Source of the DNA: JACVRW01 sp963739095
GTDB lineage: Bacteria > Actinomycetota > Thermoleophilia > Solirubrobacterales > Thermoleophilaceae
Length of the DNA: 64,000 nt
Assembly: GCA_963739095.1 (NCBI GenBank)
Contig: CAVTZF010000007.1
Span: 36,594 to 100,593 of the forward strand
Direction: 5' to 3'
This document shows, piece after piece, positions 1 to 9,224 of the stretch. A model generated the notes under the pieces. It was given only the letters and a program-made list of their open reading frames with translations, made no database searches and was not told where the DNA came from. Made by a program: the position numbers and the translations under genes. Within the stretch, counting starts at the first letter, position 1, and the number at the start of each line of letters is the position of its first letter.

Positions 1-726
1 CTCGCCGCCCTGGTCGGCGCCTCCATCCAGGCGGCCACCGGCTTCGGCTTCGCGCTCGTGCTCTCGCCCGCGCTGTTCGCGGTGCTCGACCCGACCGAGG
101 CGGTCGCGACGCTCCTCGCGCTCGGCCTCGTCCTCAATGTGTTCGTGCTGATCGAGGACGGAGGGCACGCCAACTGGCGCCGCATCGCGCCGATGCTGCT
201 GGCGGCGCTGCCGGGCCTGGTCGCCGGCCTGGTGCTGCTGGAGGCGCTCTCGAAGGAGGCCTTGCAGATCAGCGTGGGCCTGGCGGTGATCGGCGCGGCG
301 GCCCTCCAGCTCACGGCACGACGCGCCGCGAACGGCCGCCCGCACCGAACCGAGCTGCCGGGCGCGGCGGGGCTGGCCGCCGGCTTCCTCAGCGGCGTCC
401 TGACGACGTCGATCAGCGTGAGCGGTCCGCCGATCGTGCTGTGGCTCGAGGCGCACGGGATCGGGCCGTCCGAGTTCCGAGCCTCGCTCGCAGCAAGCTT
501 CCTGGCACTCAACCTGATCGGCTGGGCGATGCTGATCGCCTCCGAGGGAAGCCCGTCGGTCGACGCCGGCGTCGTACTCCCGCTCCTGGGCGTCGTGCTG
601 GTGGGCTACGCCCTCGGAACGTTCGCCTTCCGCCGCCTTGGGAGCGAGCGCTTCTTCGGGATCGCCCTGGCACTCGTGTTCTTCACGGGCGCGGCGAGCC
701 TGGTGGCCGGCCTCGCCGGCCTCTGA
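1..726 (+). CDS. TauE/SafE family anion permease, C-terminal part
   Basis: The reading frame is open from the first base of the window, so the 5' end lies outside. About 241 residues are visible, beginning LAALVGASIQAATGFGFAL, a glycine/alanine-rich membrane segment typical of the first repeat of TauE/SafE proteins (DUF81), followed by several hydrophobic helices and the second repeat around GFLSGVLTTSISVSGPPIVLW, with the family's GPP motif. The family exports or imports sulfite, sulfoacetate or related organic anions across the inner membrane; the substrate cannot be read from sequence. An internal ATG at 58 is not the start, since family sequence continues upstream of it. The gene ends with TGA and is followed by a perfect inverted repeat. 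Confidence 0.85.
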   Translation, partial: LAALVGASIQAATGFGFALVLSPALFAVLDPTEAVATLLALGLVLNVFVLIEDGGHANWRRIAPMLLAALPGLVAGLVLLEALSKEALQISVGLAVIGAAALQLTARRAANGRPHRTELPGAAGLAAGFLSGVLTTSISVSGPPIVLWLEAHGIGPSEFRASLAASFLALNLIGWAMLIASEGSPSVDAGVVLPLLGVVLVGYALGTFAFRRLGSERFFGIALALVFFTGAASLVAGLAGL

Positions 727-745
727 GGGGGCGATTTTCGGTGTC

Positions 746-784
746 GTCCTGACTTTGGCTGTCAGTGGCGGCCAAAGTCAGGAC
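746..784. repeat. 13-bp perfect inverted repeat after the permease gene
   Basis: GTCCTGACTTTGG (746-758) and its exact complement CCAAAGTCAGGAC (772-784) are separated by a 13-base spacer. It begins 19 bases after the permease stop and ends just before the decayed DUF559-type gene. It may be a factor-dependent terminator, since no T-run follows, or a repeat belonging to the decayed gene family. A similar shorter hairpin with TTTGG/CCAAA arms follows the DUF6504 gene at 3026-3044. Confidence 0.6.
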
Positions 785-789
785 TGTTG

Positions 790-1549
790 AGCGGAAGGTG
801 GCCGAGTTGGCGCAGGCGGTCGCACGGGGTGGTGACGCGCGCTGAGTTGTTGGAGGCGCGGGCGTGAGCCGCGCACGAGATCGTGCACGCGGCTGCAGGC
901 GTGGTGAGGGGGCGTTGCTGAGTGGTTTGGCGGCGGCGTGGCTGTGGGGCTTGACGCGGGGGCTGGCGCCGCCGCCGGAGGTGAGCGCGCCAAAGGAGCG
1001 GCGCATCAAGGGGGTGGACGGTCCGTCGCGTACGGCGGCTGGGGAAGGGGGACGGGACGGTCTGGCGCGGCATCCCCCTGACGACCGTGCCGCGCACGCT
1101 GATTGACCTGTCTTCATTGCTGTCGTTCGACGAGTTGTCGAAGGCGGCGCATGAGGCGACGGTGCGGTACGAGATCACGACGGTGCAGCGCGCCCCGCAG
1201 CGGCTCCTCGCGATCTTGGAGGGTGACGCGCCGATCCTGCTGAGCCGGCTCGAGCGTGGCTTCCGCGCCCGTCTGCGCGAGGGCGGGTCTGCCGCCCGCG
1301 ATCACGAACAGGCCGGCGGGCGCCCACTATGTGGACTGTCGCTGGCCCGAGCACAAGCTGACTGTCGAGCTCGACTCCTACCGGTTCCACAAGACGCGTC
1401 ATGCCTGGGAGCAGGACCGCCGCCGCGATCGCGAGGCCCGCCGCCGCGGCGACCAGTTCCGCCGCTACACCTGGCGCGACGTCTTCGAAGAGCCCGACGA
1501 CATGCTCGCCGAGCTCCACGAAATCCTGCTTGCACGGCGTCCGCCCTGA
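790..1549 (+). pseudogene. Decayed DUF559 / AbiEi-antitoxin-like gene
   Basis: Pieces of one protein can be read in successive frames. HGVVTRAELLEAR near 820-865 is an N-terminal helix-turn-helix of the AbiEi-antitoxin type. GALLSGLAAAWLWGL followed by APPPEVSAPKERR lies near 911-1010. VWRGIPLTTVPRTLIDLSSL lies near 1060-1120. After another frame change near 1280-1295 comes a DUF559 (Vsr-like nuclease fold) tail, HYVDCRWPEHKLTVELDSYR to the stop at 1549. The segment that normally links the HTH to the GALLSG block appears deleted (about 40 residues). There are therefore at least two frame changes, an in-frame stop and a deletion, so this is a true remnant and not a single sequencing error. Codon third positions are poor in C compared with neighbours. 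Family function is unknown. Confidence 0.7.
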
Positions 1550-1551
1550 TG

Positions 1552-1565
1552 CGAACATGTGTTCG
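1552..1565. promoter_or_regulatory. LexA (SOS) box at imuB
   Basis: CGAACATGTGTTCG is a perfect 14-base palindrome matching the Gram-positive LexA box (CGAAC-N4-GTTCG). It lies just upstream of the imuB start. The same 14 bases, within a 19-base identical stretch (GATGCGAACATGTGTTCGT), recur at dnaE2. ATGTGT (1557-1562), 6 bases before ATG 1569, could act as the -10 hexamer inside the operator. Confidence 0.9.
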
Positions 1566-1568
1566 TAC

Positions 1569-2777
1569 ATGGTCGTCTGTGCTCTCTACCCCCGCTTCGA
1601 GCTGCTCGCCGCCCTCGGGGACCGCCGCGCGCTGATCTCGGAGCCCGCCGCGCTCGCGCCGGAGGCGGGTCGTGAGCAGATGGTGGGGGAGGTGTCGGCG
1701 CCGGCCGAGGCCTACGGGATCGTGCGCGGGATGCGGCTGGGCGAGGCGATGTCGCGCTGCCCTGCGCTGCGGCTGATCCCGCCCGACCCCGAGGGCGTGC
1801 GCTCGCTCTGGAACACCGTGCTCGACAGGCTCGAGGCGATCGGGGCGGCGGTGGAGTCGGACGAGGCGGGCGCCGCCTTCTTCGAGTCCGCGGGGATCGA
1901 GGGGCTCCATGGCGGCGATCTCGCCGGGGTGCTGGCCGCGGCTCGGCGGAACCTCGGCGCGGGCGCCCGCTTCGGTGCCGCGCCGTGTCGCTTCGCCGCC
2001 CACGCGGCGGCACTGCAGGCGCGCTCGCGCCGCCGTGGTCGCAACGGCGCCGTCGTCGTGGAGGAGGCCATCGAGGGCTTCCTCGCCCCGCTGCCGGTGG
2101 GCACGCTGCGCACGAGGCCGGAGCTGCAGGCGCTGCCCGAGCTCTTCGAGCAGCTCGGCCTGCGGTCGCTCGGGGAGCTGGCCGCGCTGCCCGCCCGCGC
2201 GGTCTCGGAGCGCTTCGGTCACCCCGGCCTGCTCGCCCTCGATCTCGCCCGCGGGCGCGACGTGCCGCTCGAGCCGCGCCGCCCGCCGGAGCCGGTGAGC
2301 GAGCGGCTCGACCTGCCCGAGGCGGCCTCGGGCCGCCAGCTCGAGCGGGCGCTCGAGCTGCTGGTGGCGCGCGTGCTCGCCCGCCGCGAGCGGCGCGGAC
2401 GCTCGCTGCGGGCGCTCGCCGTGTCGGCGCGCTTCGTCGCCGGGGGCACCTGGCGCACCGCGGTCACGCTGCGCCACGCGAGCGCCGACCCGGCTCGGAT
2501 CCGGCTGGCGCTCGGCCCCAAGCTGGCCGAGCTGCCCGCCCCGGCCGAGTCGCTCGGGCTCGAGGTCGAGGCCTTCGGCCCGCCGGCGCAGGATCAGGGG
2601 CGTCTGCTCGACGAGGCGGCGGCGGTTCGCCGCGGGCGCCTCGGCGAGGCCGTCCGCCAGGCTCGTCAGGCCGCCGGCGGTGAGGCCGCCCTGCGCGTCC
2701 TCGATCTGGATCCCGACTCCCGCATTCCGGAGCGCCGCGCGGTGCTGGCGCCCTTCCCGGACGCGCCCACGTTGTGA
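1569..2777 (+). CDS. imuB: ImuB-like Y-family DNA polymerase homologue (SOS mutasome subunit)
   Basis: The protein has 402 residues. The N-terminus MVVCALYPRFELLAALG aligns with ImuB proteins, where the first catalytic aspartate motif of DinB (DMDAFF type) is replaced, here by ALYPRF. The palm motif SIDEAYLD is also degenerate (VESDEAGAAFFESAG). It therefore looks like a non-catalytic Y-family subunit that bridges the sliding clamp and DnaE2 in error-prone translesion synthesis. The helix-hairpin-helix region (LGLRSLGELAALPARAVSERFG) and little-finger domain follow. ATG 1569 is preferred because homologous sequence begins there and ATG 1557 lies inside the LexA box. The gene overlaps the next one by 4 bases (GTGA). 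No ImuA' gene is in the window. SOS control is inferred from the box. Confidence 0.85.
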   Translation: MVVCALYPRFELLAALGDRRALISEPAALAPEAGREQMVGEVSAPAEAYGIVRGMRLGEAMSRCPALRLIPPDPEGVRSLWNTVLDRLEAIGAAVESDEAGAAFFESAGIEGLHGGDLAGVLAAARRNLGAGARFGAAPCRFAAHAAALQARSRRRGRNGAVVVEEAIEGFLAPLPVGTLRTRPELQALPELFEQLGLRSLGELAALPARAVSERFGHPGLLALDLARGRDVPLEPRRPPEPVSERLDLPEAASGRQLERALELLVARVLARRERRGRSLRALAVSARFVAGGTWRTAVTLRHASADPARIRLALGPKLAELPAPAESLGLEVEAFGPPAQDQGRLLDEAAAVRRGRLGEAVRQARQAAGGEAALRVLDLDPDSRIPERRAVLAPFPDAPTL

Positions 2778-3025
2778 CGCCCGGCAGGTCGCGCAGGCTC
2801 GGGGCGCCCAAGCCCACGGCCGTCCTTCCAGGGGACGGGGGAGTGCCGCGCGCGGTGGCGGGAGCCGAGGTCGACAGCGTGCGTGAGGAGTGGGTCGTCG
2901 AGGACCGCTGGTGGACTACACGGCCGCTGCGGCGGCGCTACTTCGAGGTGGTGCTGATCGACGGACGGAACCTCGTCGTCTTCCGCGATCTCGTCGGAGG
3001 AGGCTGGTTCCTGCAGCGCTCGTAA
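2774..3025 (+). CDS. DUF6504 family small protein
   Basis: The product has 83 residues. The core VREEWVVEDRWWTTRPLRRR followed by YFEVVLIDGRNLVVFRDL matches the small DUF6504 domain that follows, or is fused to, ImuB-type polymerases in actinobacteria. The GTG start overlaps the imuB stop (GTGA), so translation is probably coupled and the gene shares the LexA-controlled transcript. Its role in the mutasome is unknown. The first 35 residues are low in conservation and a later GTG (2843) is a possible start. A hairpin follows the stop directly. Confidence 0.75.
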   Translation: MTPGRSRRLGAPKPTAVLPGDGGVPRAVAGAEVDSVREEWVVEDRWWTTRPLRRRYFEVVLIDGRNLVVFRDLVGGGWFLQRS

Positions 3026-3044
3026 AGGTTTGGCCGCCAAACCT
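3026..3044 (+). terminator. Hairpin after the imuB operon
   Basis: AGGTTTGG (3026-3033) pairs exactly with CCAAACCT (3037-3044) around a 3-base loop, starting one base after the TAA stop. No T-run follows, so it is at best a weak or factor-assisted terminator. Confidence 0.4.
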
Positions 3045-3170
3045 ACATCGAATCGCGGAGGGCTCCAGAAAGCCTCGACCTACGTCCGACTGACGGCTTA
3101 GGTTCGCCGACCACCTCACCCGCCGTCCCCCAAGGGGGTGACGGCACCCGCCCTCTGACGAAGGAGTCTC

Positions 3171-4511
3171 ATGAAGCCGCGCTTGGTCCTGGTAGCGCTG
3201 GTAGCGCTCGTCTGCTCAGCCGTCGTAGCCGTCGTCGGGACAGCCGGCGCGACATCTGACCGCTCCCGCCACCACGGCTCCTACGAGGTGTGGCTGATCG
3301 ACCAGGAGGACCGCTACCAGGCGGGCGCCGGCACCCTTCACATCTTCGACGGCGAGGAGCTGGCTGACGACGCGAGCACGGCCGTGCCCGAGTCGATCGA
3401 CCTCGCCGGCGAGCTCGCGAGCCTGTGCCAGGAGCGCACCGGCAGCGTGCCGCTGCGCCCCCACATGCTCGTCTTCAACGGCGGTGACGAGCAGGGCCGC
3501 TCTGGCGGCCGCTACGCGGTGATCGCGTACGTCGCGAGCGGGCACGTGGCCTTCCTGAAGGCGGACGAGCGCAAGCCGGTCGAATGCATCGACGTCGGCA
3601 CCCAGGCGCACGCCGCTTGGCCGACACCCGACGAGCGCCACCTGATCGTCGCGAACCAGAACGGCAAGAAGCTCCAGCGCATCGCCACCGACTACCGGCA
3701 CGGGCGCTTCGCGCTCGAGGACGACGCGACGATCGACCTCGCGACCTGCGTGACGCCGAGCGGTGCGCCCTGCCAGGACCCCGAGCTGCGGCCCGACAAC
3801 GCGCCCATCTGCCCGCGCACAACGAGCGACGGCGACTTCACCTTCGTGACCCTGCGCGGCGGCGGCATGTTCGTGGTCGACCACAACCGCACGCCGATGC
3901 GGATCGTGGCCGAGTACGACCGCGCCACCATCGACGACAACGGCTGCGGCGAGATGGAGGCGTCGGATCGCATGTACGTCAACAGCGGCGCCGGGCTGAC
4001 GATCCCGCCGGTCCCGGGCGACGAGCCCTTCGGCCATGACGTCTACTCGTTCGACCTCGATCGCTTCAGCAAGGTCCCGAGCAAGACGCCGAACCGCCCG
4101 CGCGCGACGCACGTATACACGCGCGACGCCCCGGGCGCCGAGGTCGACGCCCACGCGGTCGCGCGTACGCGGCTCGGCTTCCTGTGGTGGGGCGACCGCC
4201 ACGAGAACGACGTGACGGTGGTCGACCCGCGCCTCAACCGCGTGGTGTCGCGCTTCAGCCTCGTGAACGAGCTGAGCGACGACCCGGCGCCCGATCTGTT
4301 CGATCTCTCCCCCGACGGCGACTACGTGTTCACGTCGCTGCGCGGCCCGAACCCGTCCTCGGGCCACGAGGCGTTCGGATCGACGCCCGGTGTGGGCGTG
4401 ATCAAGGTGAGGGCCGCGGGCCTTTCGGGCCGGCTCGTCGGCGTGGCGCGGGTCGGAAGCATCCGCGGGACGCCGGATCCCCACGCGATCCGGGTGCGGG
4501 TCGTGCGCTGA
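3171..4511 (+). CDS. Secreted beta-propeller-like protein
   Basis: The product has 446 residues with a clear Sec signal peptide (KPR, then LVLVALVALVCSAVVAVVG, cleavage near AGA-TS). The rest resembles YncE/lactonase-type propellers: repeated blade-like segments such as HAAWPTPDERHLIVANQNGK, TFVTLRGGGMFVVDHNRTPM, FLWWGDRHENDVTVVDPRLN and LFDLSPDGDYVFTSLRGPNP. Conserved cysteines are spaced through the middle (CVTPSGAPCQDP, CPRTTSDG, NGCGE). A strong ribosome binding site (GAAGGAG) lies 6 bases before the ATG, unlike most genes here. No enzyme signature is visible; it could bind a ligand or a metal outside the membrane. The gene stands alone. Confidence 0.7.
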   Translation: MKPRLVLVALVALVCSAVVAVVGTAGATSDRSRHHGSYEVWLIDQEDRYQAGAGTLHIFDGEELADDASTAVPESIDLAGELASLCQERTGSVPLRPHMLVFNGGDEQGRSGGRYAVIAYVASGHVAFLKADERKPVECIDVGTQAHAAWPTPDERHLIVANQNGKKLQRIATDYRHGRFALEDDATIDLATCVTPSGAPCQDPELRPDNAPICPRTTSDGDFTFVTLRGGGMFVVDHNRTPMRIVAEYDRATIDDNGCGEMEASDRMYVNSGAGLTIPPVPGDEPFGHDVYSFDLDRFSKVPSKTPNRPRATHVYTRDAPGAEVDAHAVARTRLGFLWWGDRHENDVTVVDPRLNRVVSRFSLVNELSDDPAPDLFDLSPDGDYVFTSLRGPNPSSGHEAFGSTPGVGVIKVRAAGLSGRLVGVARVGSIRGTPDPHAIRVRVVR

Positions 4512-4570
4512 GTTGGCCGACGGCGCCTGCCCAGTGTGGGCGCGGGGCTTTAGTTTTGGGGTAATTGGCC

Positions 4571-4576
4571 GATACT
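4571..4576 (+). promoter_or_regulatory. -10 of leaderless promoter, GGDEF-EAL gene
   Basis: GATACT lies 8 bases before GTG 4585, the same geometry as other leaderless starts in this window. Confidence 0.4.
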
Positions 4577-4584
4577 GGTTGAGG

Positions 4585-6645
4585 GTGTCCAGGCTTGGCC
4601 CGTCCCCCCTTCTCGCGACAATCACTTCGTAGCCTTCGATTCCAGGTCAGCGTTGCGCTGACGGTGGCCGCTGCCGCGTGCGCGTTCGTGGCCAGCAAGA
4701 GCTCGAGCGACGAGCTCCACGGCGCCTACCGCGACTCGGCGCAGACCCTGCTGGAGGTTTCGGCCAGGAGCTTCGAGACGGCGCGACGCCGGAAGACCTC
4801 GACAACCCCGAGGCGCTCGAGGACGAGCTCCAGCGCGTGATCGAACGTGCACCAGGAGCTCGCCTCGCTGGGTGTATACCGGGCCGGTGACTCCGCGCCG
4901 GCGCGTATGTCGGAGAGCACGGGGGCGGCGAGACGGAGCTCGGCCTCGTCACCGAGGCGCTCGCCTCGGGCGAGACGGCATCGGCGGAGTCGCGCGACGA
5001 CGGCCGCCACGACGAGGTGCTCGTGACCCCGCTGGGGGAGGACGGCCGGGTCAACGCCGCGCTGGTCGCGAGCTACGACCTGCGCCCGGCGCACGCGGAC
5101 CTCGCGGACCGTAACCGCGACGTCGCGATCGTGTTGGGCATCTTGCTTGCCTGCTTCTCGGTATTCACGATGTTCGTCCTCGGCCGCGGCATCTTCCGCC
5201 CGCTCGACCGGTTGAGGGTGGCGACGCGAGCCGTCGGAGCCGGCGATCTCAAGACGCGCCTCGACTGGCGCCGCCGCGACGAGCTCGGCGAGCTCTCCCG
5301 CGACTTCGACGGGATGGCCGCGGACCTCGCAGAGCACAACCAGCGCCTCGAGGAGCTCGCGCACATGGATCCGCTCACCGGGCTCGCCAACCACCGCCAC
5401 TTCCAGGAGATGCTCGGCAGGGAGCTCGACCTCGCCCGCGAGCTCGGCCGCGCGGCGACGGTGGTGCTGCTCGACATCGACGACTTCAAGCGGATCAACG
5501 AGTCGCGCGGGCACCCGTTCGGTGACGAGGTGCTGCGCGCCGCCGCGACTAGCCTCAGCGGGGCGATGCGCAACCTGGGCGTGGTGGCCCGCGTGGGCGG
5601 CGACGAGTTCGGGATCATCCTGCCGGACGCCGAGGGCGCGCGCGCGTTCGCGCTGGCCGAGGCCTGCCGCAGCGCCGTCGAGGCGGCGGGCGCGGTGCCC
5701 GGCTCGCTGCGCTGCTCGGCCGGCGTCGCCTGCTTCCCTGAGGACGCGCGCACCTCCGGGGCGCTGCTCCAGCTCGCGTCCGGATCGCTCGCCTGGGCCA
5801 AGGAGAGCGGGGGCGCACGCTCGCGCCGCTACGACCCCGAGCACGTCTTCGTGGTCACCGACGAGCAGCGCGAGGAGTTCGCGCGCATGATCGCCCAGCG
5901 AAACCTGGTGCGACCCGTCTACCAGCCGATCGTGTCGCTCGCAAGCGGTGAGCCGCTCGGCTACGAGGCGCTCGCGCGCTTCGCCGCCAAGCCCGGGCTG
6001 CCGCCGTCCTGGTGGTTCTCGCAGGCGCACCGCTTTGGGCTCGGCGCGTCGCTCGAGGCGGACACGGTGCGCCTCTCGCTCGCCGCCCCGGGCCGGCCCG
6101 AGGGCAGCTTCCTCTCGATCAACCTGAGCCCCTCGGCGCTCGGCTCGGCCGAGGTGCATGAGCAGCTACCGGCGGATCTGAGCGGCATCGTCATCGAGAT
6201 AACCGAGGAGGAGCGCGTGCTCGACGTCGACGCGCTCCAGCGCCACCTCGACCCGCTGCGGGCGCGCGGGGCGCGCATCGCCGTCGACGACGCGGGCGAG
6301 GGCTACGCCGGGCTCCAGCAGGTCATGCGCATGCGCGCCGACGTGATCAAGCTCGACCGGGCGCTCGTCGCCGACGTGCACTCGGACCCGGCCAAGATCG
6401 CGCTGATCGGGTCGCTCGTCCACTTCGCCCGCAGCACCGGAGCGTCGATCTGCGCGGAGGGCATCGAGACGCTCGACGAGCTGCGCATCCTGATTCACCT
6501 GGGGGTTGCGGCCGGTCAGGGCTGGGCGCTCGCGCGCCCGGGCGACCCATGGCCGCGCGTCAACGCGGAGGCCGCGCGCATATGCCGCGAGCTGCGCAGC
6601 GAGCAGTCGAAGCTGCGCCCGCTAGGGTCGCGGAGGAGCGCCTAG
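4585..6645 (+). CDS. HAMP-GGDEF-EAL membrane protein, 5' part frame-broken
   Basis: Intact from about 4915 to the TAG at 6645: a second membrane helix (IVLGILLACFSVFTMFVL), HAMP linker, GGDEF domain with RVGGDEF at about 5590, and EAL domain (YEALARF, INLSPS, EITEEER, KLDRALV, EGIETL, GQGW). The GGDEF inhibitory RxxD site is absent (RNLG). The EAL metal motif is DDAGEGY instead of the usual DDFGTGY, so both activities need testing. The N-terminal half (first membrane helix RFQVSVALTVAAAACAF and an extracytoplasmic sensor) is readable only by changing frame near 4596, 4780, 4845 and 4915; the total length from 4585 is a multiple of three. Role: making or degrading cyclic-di-GMP. The next diguanylate cyclase gene follows without a gap. 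Confidence 0.75.
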
Positions 6646-8223
6646 GTGGCCGCCAACGAACTCACGACGCTCGCGCGCCTCGGCGCGGTGTTCGAGCGCA
6701 CCGTCTCGGTCCGCGACCAGCACGACCTGGACGTCGTGCTCAAGGACCTGTGCTCCGCGATCGCGGAGCTGCTCGGCTACGGCGCGACGGTCGTCAACGT
6801 CTACCGGCCGGCCTACGACGACATGCTCACCGCCGCCGCGGTGGGCTCCGACGCGTCCGTGAAGGCGCTGGTCGGGCGCTCCTCACCCGCCGAGACCTGG
6901 CACCCGCTGCTGGCCGAGCACTTCGAGCGCCGCGGCGCGTACTTCGTTCCCGGCGACGAGTTCGACTGGGAGTCGCTCGACGCCGACACGTTCGTCCCGG
7001 ACATCGAGCCGAGTGACGACCCGGACGCCTGGACCGCTGAGGACGCGCTGTTCGTGCCGCTCAAGGATGCGAAGGGCGAGCTGATCGGTGTGATCTCGGT
7101 GGACGAGCCCGAGACCGGGCGGCGGCCGACCGACGACGAGCTCGACGCGCTCGTCGCGATCGCCCGCCAGGCGGCCATCGCGCTGCGCATCGCCCAGGAG
7201 ACGGCGACGACCGTCCAGCACCAGCGCATGCTCGAGGGCGTGCTGGCCGTATCGGCCCGGCTCGCCGAGGCCGACGAGACCGAAGAGGTGCTGCAGGCCG
7301 TCTGCGACGGCATCCACGAGGCGCTCGAGTTCGACCGGGTCGTGATCGAGCTCGCCGACGAGCAGAGCCGGCGCCTCGACCCGGTGGCCTCGAGCGGCTG
7401 GGGCGCGGACCTCAGGAGCCTCACCGACGGCGTCTCGGTCGACCAGCTGCGTCCGCTCTTCACCGCCGAGTTCGAGATCGCGGGCTGCTACCTGATCCCG
7501 ACCGAGGTCGCCGAGGAGCGGCTCGACCGGCGCACGCCGCCGCCGCACCGCTCCGAGCTGAACGGTCGCGGCCCGCACGCCTGGGCCCGCCACTGGCTGC
7601 TCGTCCCGCTCGACGAGCCCGAGGGACGGCGGCTCGGCGTGATCTCGGTCGACGACCCCCGCGACCGGCTGCTGCCGACGCGCGCGCGGCTGCAGGCGCT
7701 GCGCCTGTTCGCGAACCAGGCGGTGGCTGCCCTGCAGACGGCCGACCGCGCGGTGCGCCTGCGACACGAGGCTCTGCACGACCCGCTCACCGGCCTGCCG
7801 AATCGGCGCGCCTTCCGCGCGCGCCTGAGCCGCGAAGCCAGCCGGACCGACGAGGACCTCGCGCTCATCCTCTGCGACATGGACAACCTCAAGCGCGTCA
7901 ACGACGAGCACGGGCACGACGCCGGCGACCTCGCGCTCAAGGCCCTCGCGGACGCTCTGCGCACAGGCCTGCGCCGCAGCGACGACGCGTTCCGGATCGG
8001 CGGCGACGAGTTCGCCGTCGTGCTCGGCGGTGCCTCGCGGCTCGACGCCGAGCGCGTCGCCCATCGGCTCCAGAGGGAGCTGGCGGCGGCTCGCGCGGCC
8101 GGCGAGGACATCCAGGCCAGCTTCGGGATCGCCGTGCGCGAGCCGGGCGAGGGGACGGATCAACTCGTCGAGCGCGCCGACCGGCTGCTCTACCGCGCGA
8201 AGCGCCGCCGCTCGGTCGCCTAA
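6646..8223 (+). CDS. GAF-GAF-GGDEF diguanylate cyclase
   Basis: The 525-residue soluble protein has two GAF-like sensor domains (about residues 15-185 and 200-370; each ends in a LGVISVDDP-type strand) and a C-terminal GGDEF domain (about 375-525). The catalytic motif FRIGGDEF is intact. An RxxD product-inhibition site (RRSD) precedes it by five residues, so an active, feedback-inhibited cyclic-di-GMP synthase is expected in the cytoplasm. The GTG start follows the TAG of the GGDEF-EAL gene directly, so the two are almost certainly cotranscribed. The ligand of the GAF domains cannot be read. Confidence 0.88.
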   Translation: MAANELTTLARLGAVFERTVSVRDQHDLDVVLKDLCSAIAELLGYGATVVNVYRPAYDDMLTAAAVGSDASVKALVGRSSPAETWHPLLAEHFERRGAYFVPGDEFDWESLDADTFVPDIEPSDDPDAWTAEDALFVPLKDAKGELIGVISVDEPETGRRPTDDELDALVAIARQAAIALRIAQETATTVQHQRMLEGVLAVSARLAEADETEEVLQAVCDGIHEALEFDRVVIELADEQSRRLDPVASSGWGADLRSLTDGVSVDQLRPLFTAEFEIAGCYLIPTEVAEERLDRRTPPPHRSELNGRGPHAWARHWLLVPLDEPEGRRLGVISVDDPRDRLLPTRARLQALRLFANQAVAALQTADRAVRLRHEALHDPLTGLPNRRAFRARLSREASRTDEDLALILCDMDNLKRVNDEHGHDAGDLALKALADALRTGLRRSDDAFRIGGDEFAVVLGGASRLDAERVAHRLQRELAAARAAGEDIQASFGIAVREPGEGTDQLVERADRLLYRAKRRRSVA

Positions 8224-8227
8224 TGGC

Positions 8228-8638
8228 TCAGCCGGGGCGGTTGCGCGCGGCGAGGTACTTGCCGTCGAGCACCCCGGCGATGGCGAGCTTCGCCGGCTTG
8301 AACGACGGAGGCTTGGTCTTGCAGATCTGGGTGAGCCCGAAGTAGACGCTGCGCCCGGTGCGGTTCAGGGTCTCGTGGGCGACGACCTTGCGCAGCTCCG
8401 GCACCTGGGCGAGCGCGAACTCGGCTCGGATCACGAGCTTGGCGCTCTCGGGATGAAGCGTCTGGCGCGCAAGGTCGCGGCACGTGATCTCGTACGGGTT
8501 CTGTTCGACCTTCTGCGCGTGGCTTGGGTCGGGCGTGCCGCTGACGCGCTCGGGCGACTGCTGGTCGTCATCGTTGCCGCAGCCGCCGGCGAAGACGGCG
8601 ATCAGCAGGAGGAGCGGGAGGCGCGTGCGTGGCTTCAC
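8228..8638 (-). CDS. Small lipoprotein of unknown function
   Basis: The product has 136 residues. It has an N-terminal lipoprotein signal (KPRTR, hydrophobic LPLLLLIAVFAGG, lipobox cysteine in FAGGC) followed by an acidic, glutamine-rich linker and a short globular region with two further cysteines (EITCRDLA, TQICKTKP). It should be anchored outside the cytoplasmic membrane. GTG start. It lies downstream of the cyclic-nucleotide-binding gene on the same strand and converges tail to tail with the diguanylate cyclase (4 bases apart). No family was recognised. Confidence 0.65.
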   Translation of the reverse strand: MKPRTRLPLLLLIAVFAGGCGNDDDQQSPERVSGTPDPSHAQKVEQNPYEITCRDLARQTLHPESAKLVIRAEFALAQVPELRKVVAHETLNRTGRSVYFGLTQICKTKPPSFKPAKLAIAGVLDGKYLAARNRPG

Positions 8639-8734
8639 CGGCCGACGAGTCTTCCACCGTGCCTAGTGCTGGGCAAGGCGCGCTAACGCGCAATCAACAC
8701 GGCGCTAATGCCAAATGTGCATGACGGCGGGCGC

Positions 8735-9133
8735 TCAGAAGGAGGTCTCGGCGACGCGCTTCGCCATCGTCTCGCGCAGCGACCGGGCGAGGGCGGGCAT
8801 GCGGCCCTCGAGCTGCTTGTACTCGCGCGAGAACATCGCGACGAGCCGCATCGGAGACGTCGCGACGACCGACGCTGTGCGGGTACCGGTCGCGAGCAGG
8901 CCGATCTCGCCGAACACGTCGCCGGGGCCGAGCTTCCTGATGACCTCGCCGCCCTTGTGCACGTCGGCGTCGCCCGCCTCGATCACGAACACCTCGTACG
9001 CGTTGTCGCCCTCGGTCGCGAGCGTGGTGCCCGCGTCGACCGTCACCTCGCGCATGCAGGCGGCGACCTCCGCGCGCTCGTCGTCAGTGAGGTCGGCGAA
9101 CAGTGGAATCTGAGCAAGTCGAGCAGCGTCCAT
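8735..9133 (-). CDS. Single-domain cyclic-nucleotide-binding protein
   Basis: The 132 residues form one cNMP-binding domain: LAQIPLFADLTDDERAEVA, then the phosphate-binding cassette region PGDVFGEIGLLATGTRTASV, with the conserved GE and RTA. There is no helix-turn-helix, so it is not a CRP-type regulator by itself; it may act as a standalone sensor or anchor domain, a common form in actinobacteria. Divergent from dnaE2, with about 100 bases between, which hold the LexA box. Confidence 0.8.
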   Translation of the reverse strand: MDAARLAQIPLFADLTDDERAEVAACMREVTVDAGTTLATEGDNAYEVFVIEAGDADVHKGGEVIRKLGPGDVFGEIGLLATGTRTASVVATSPMRLVAMFSREYKQLEGRMPALARSLRETMAKRVAETSF

Positions 9134-9224
9134 GAGGTCCGTGCCGCATCCTCGTCAGGCCACGTGGGCGGGATGTGAAGAGCGTGTGAACCGGCCGCGC
9201 GCTTCAGTCCATCCAGCCCGGATG

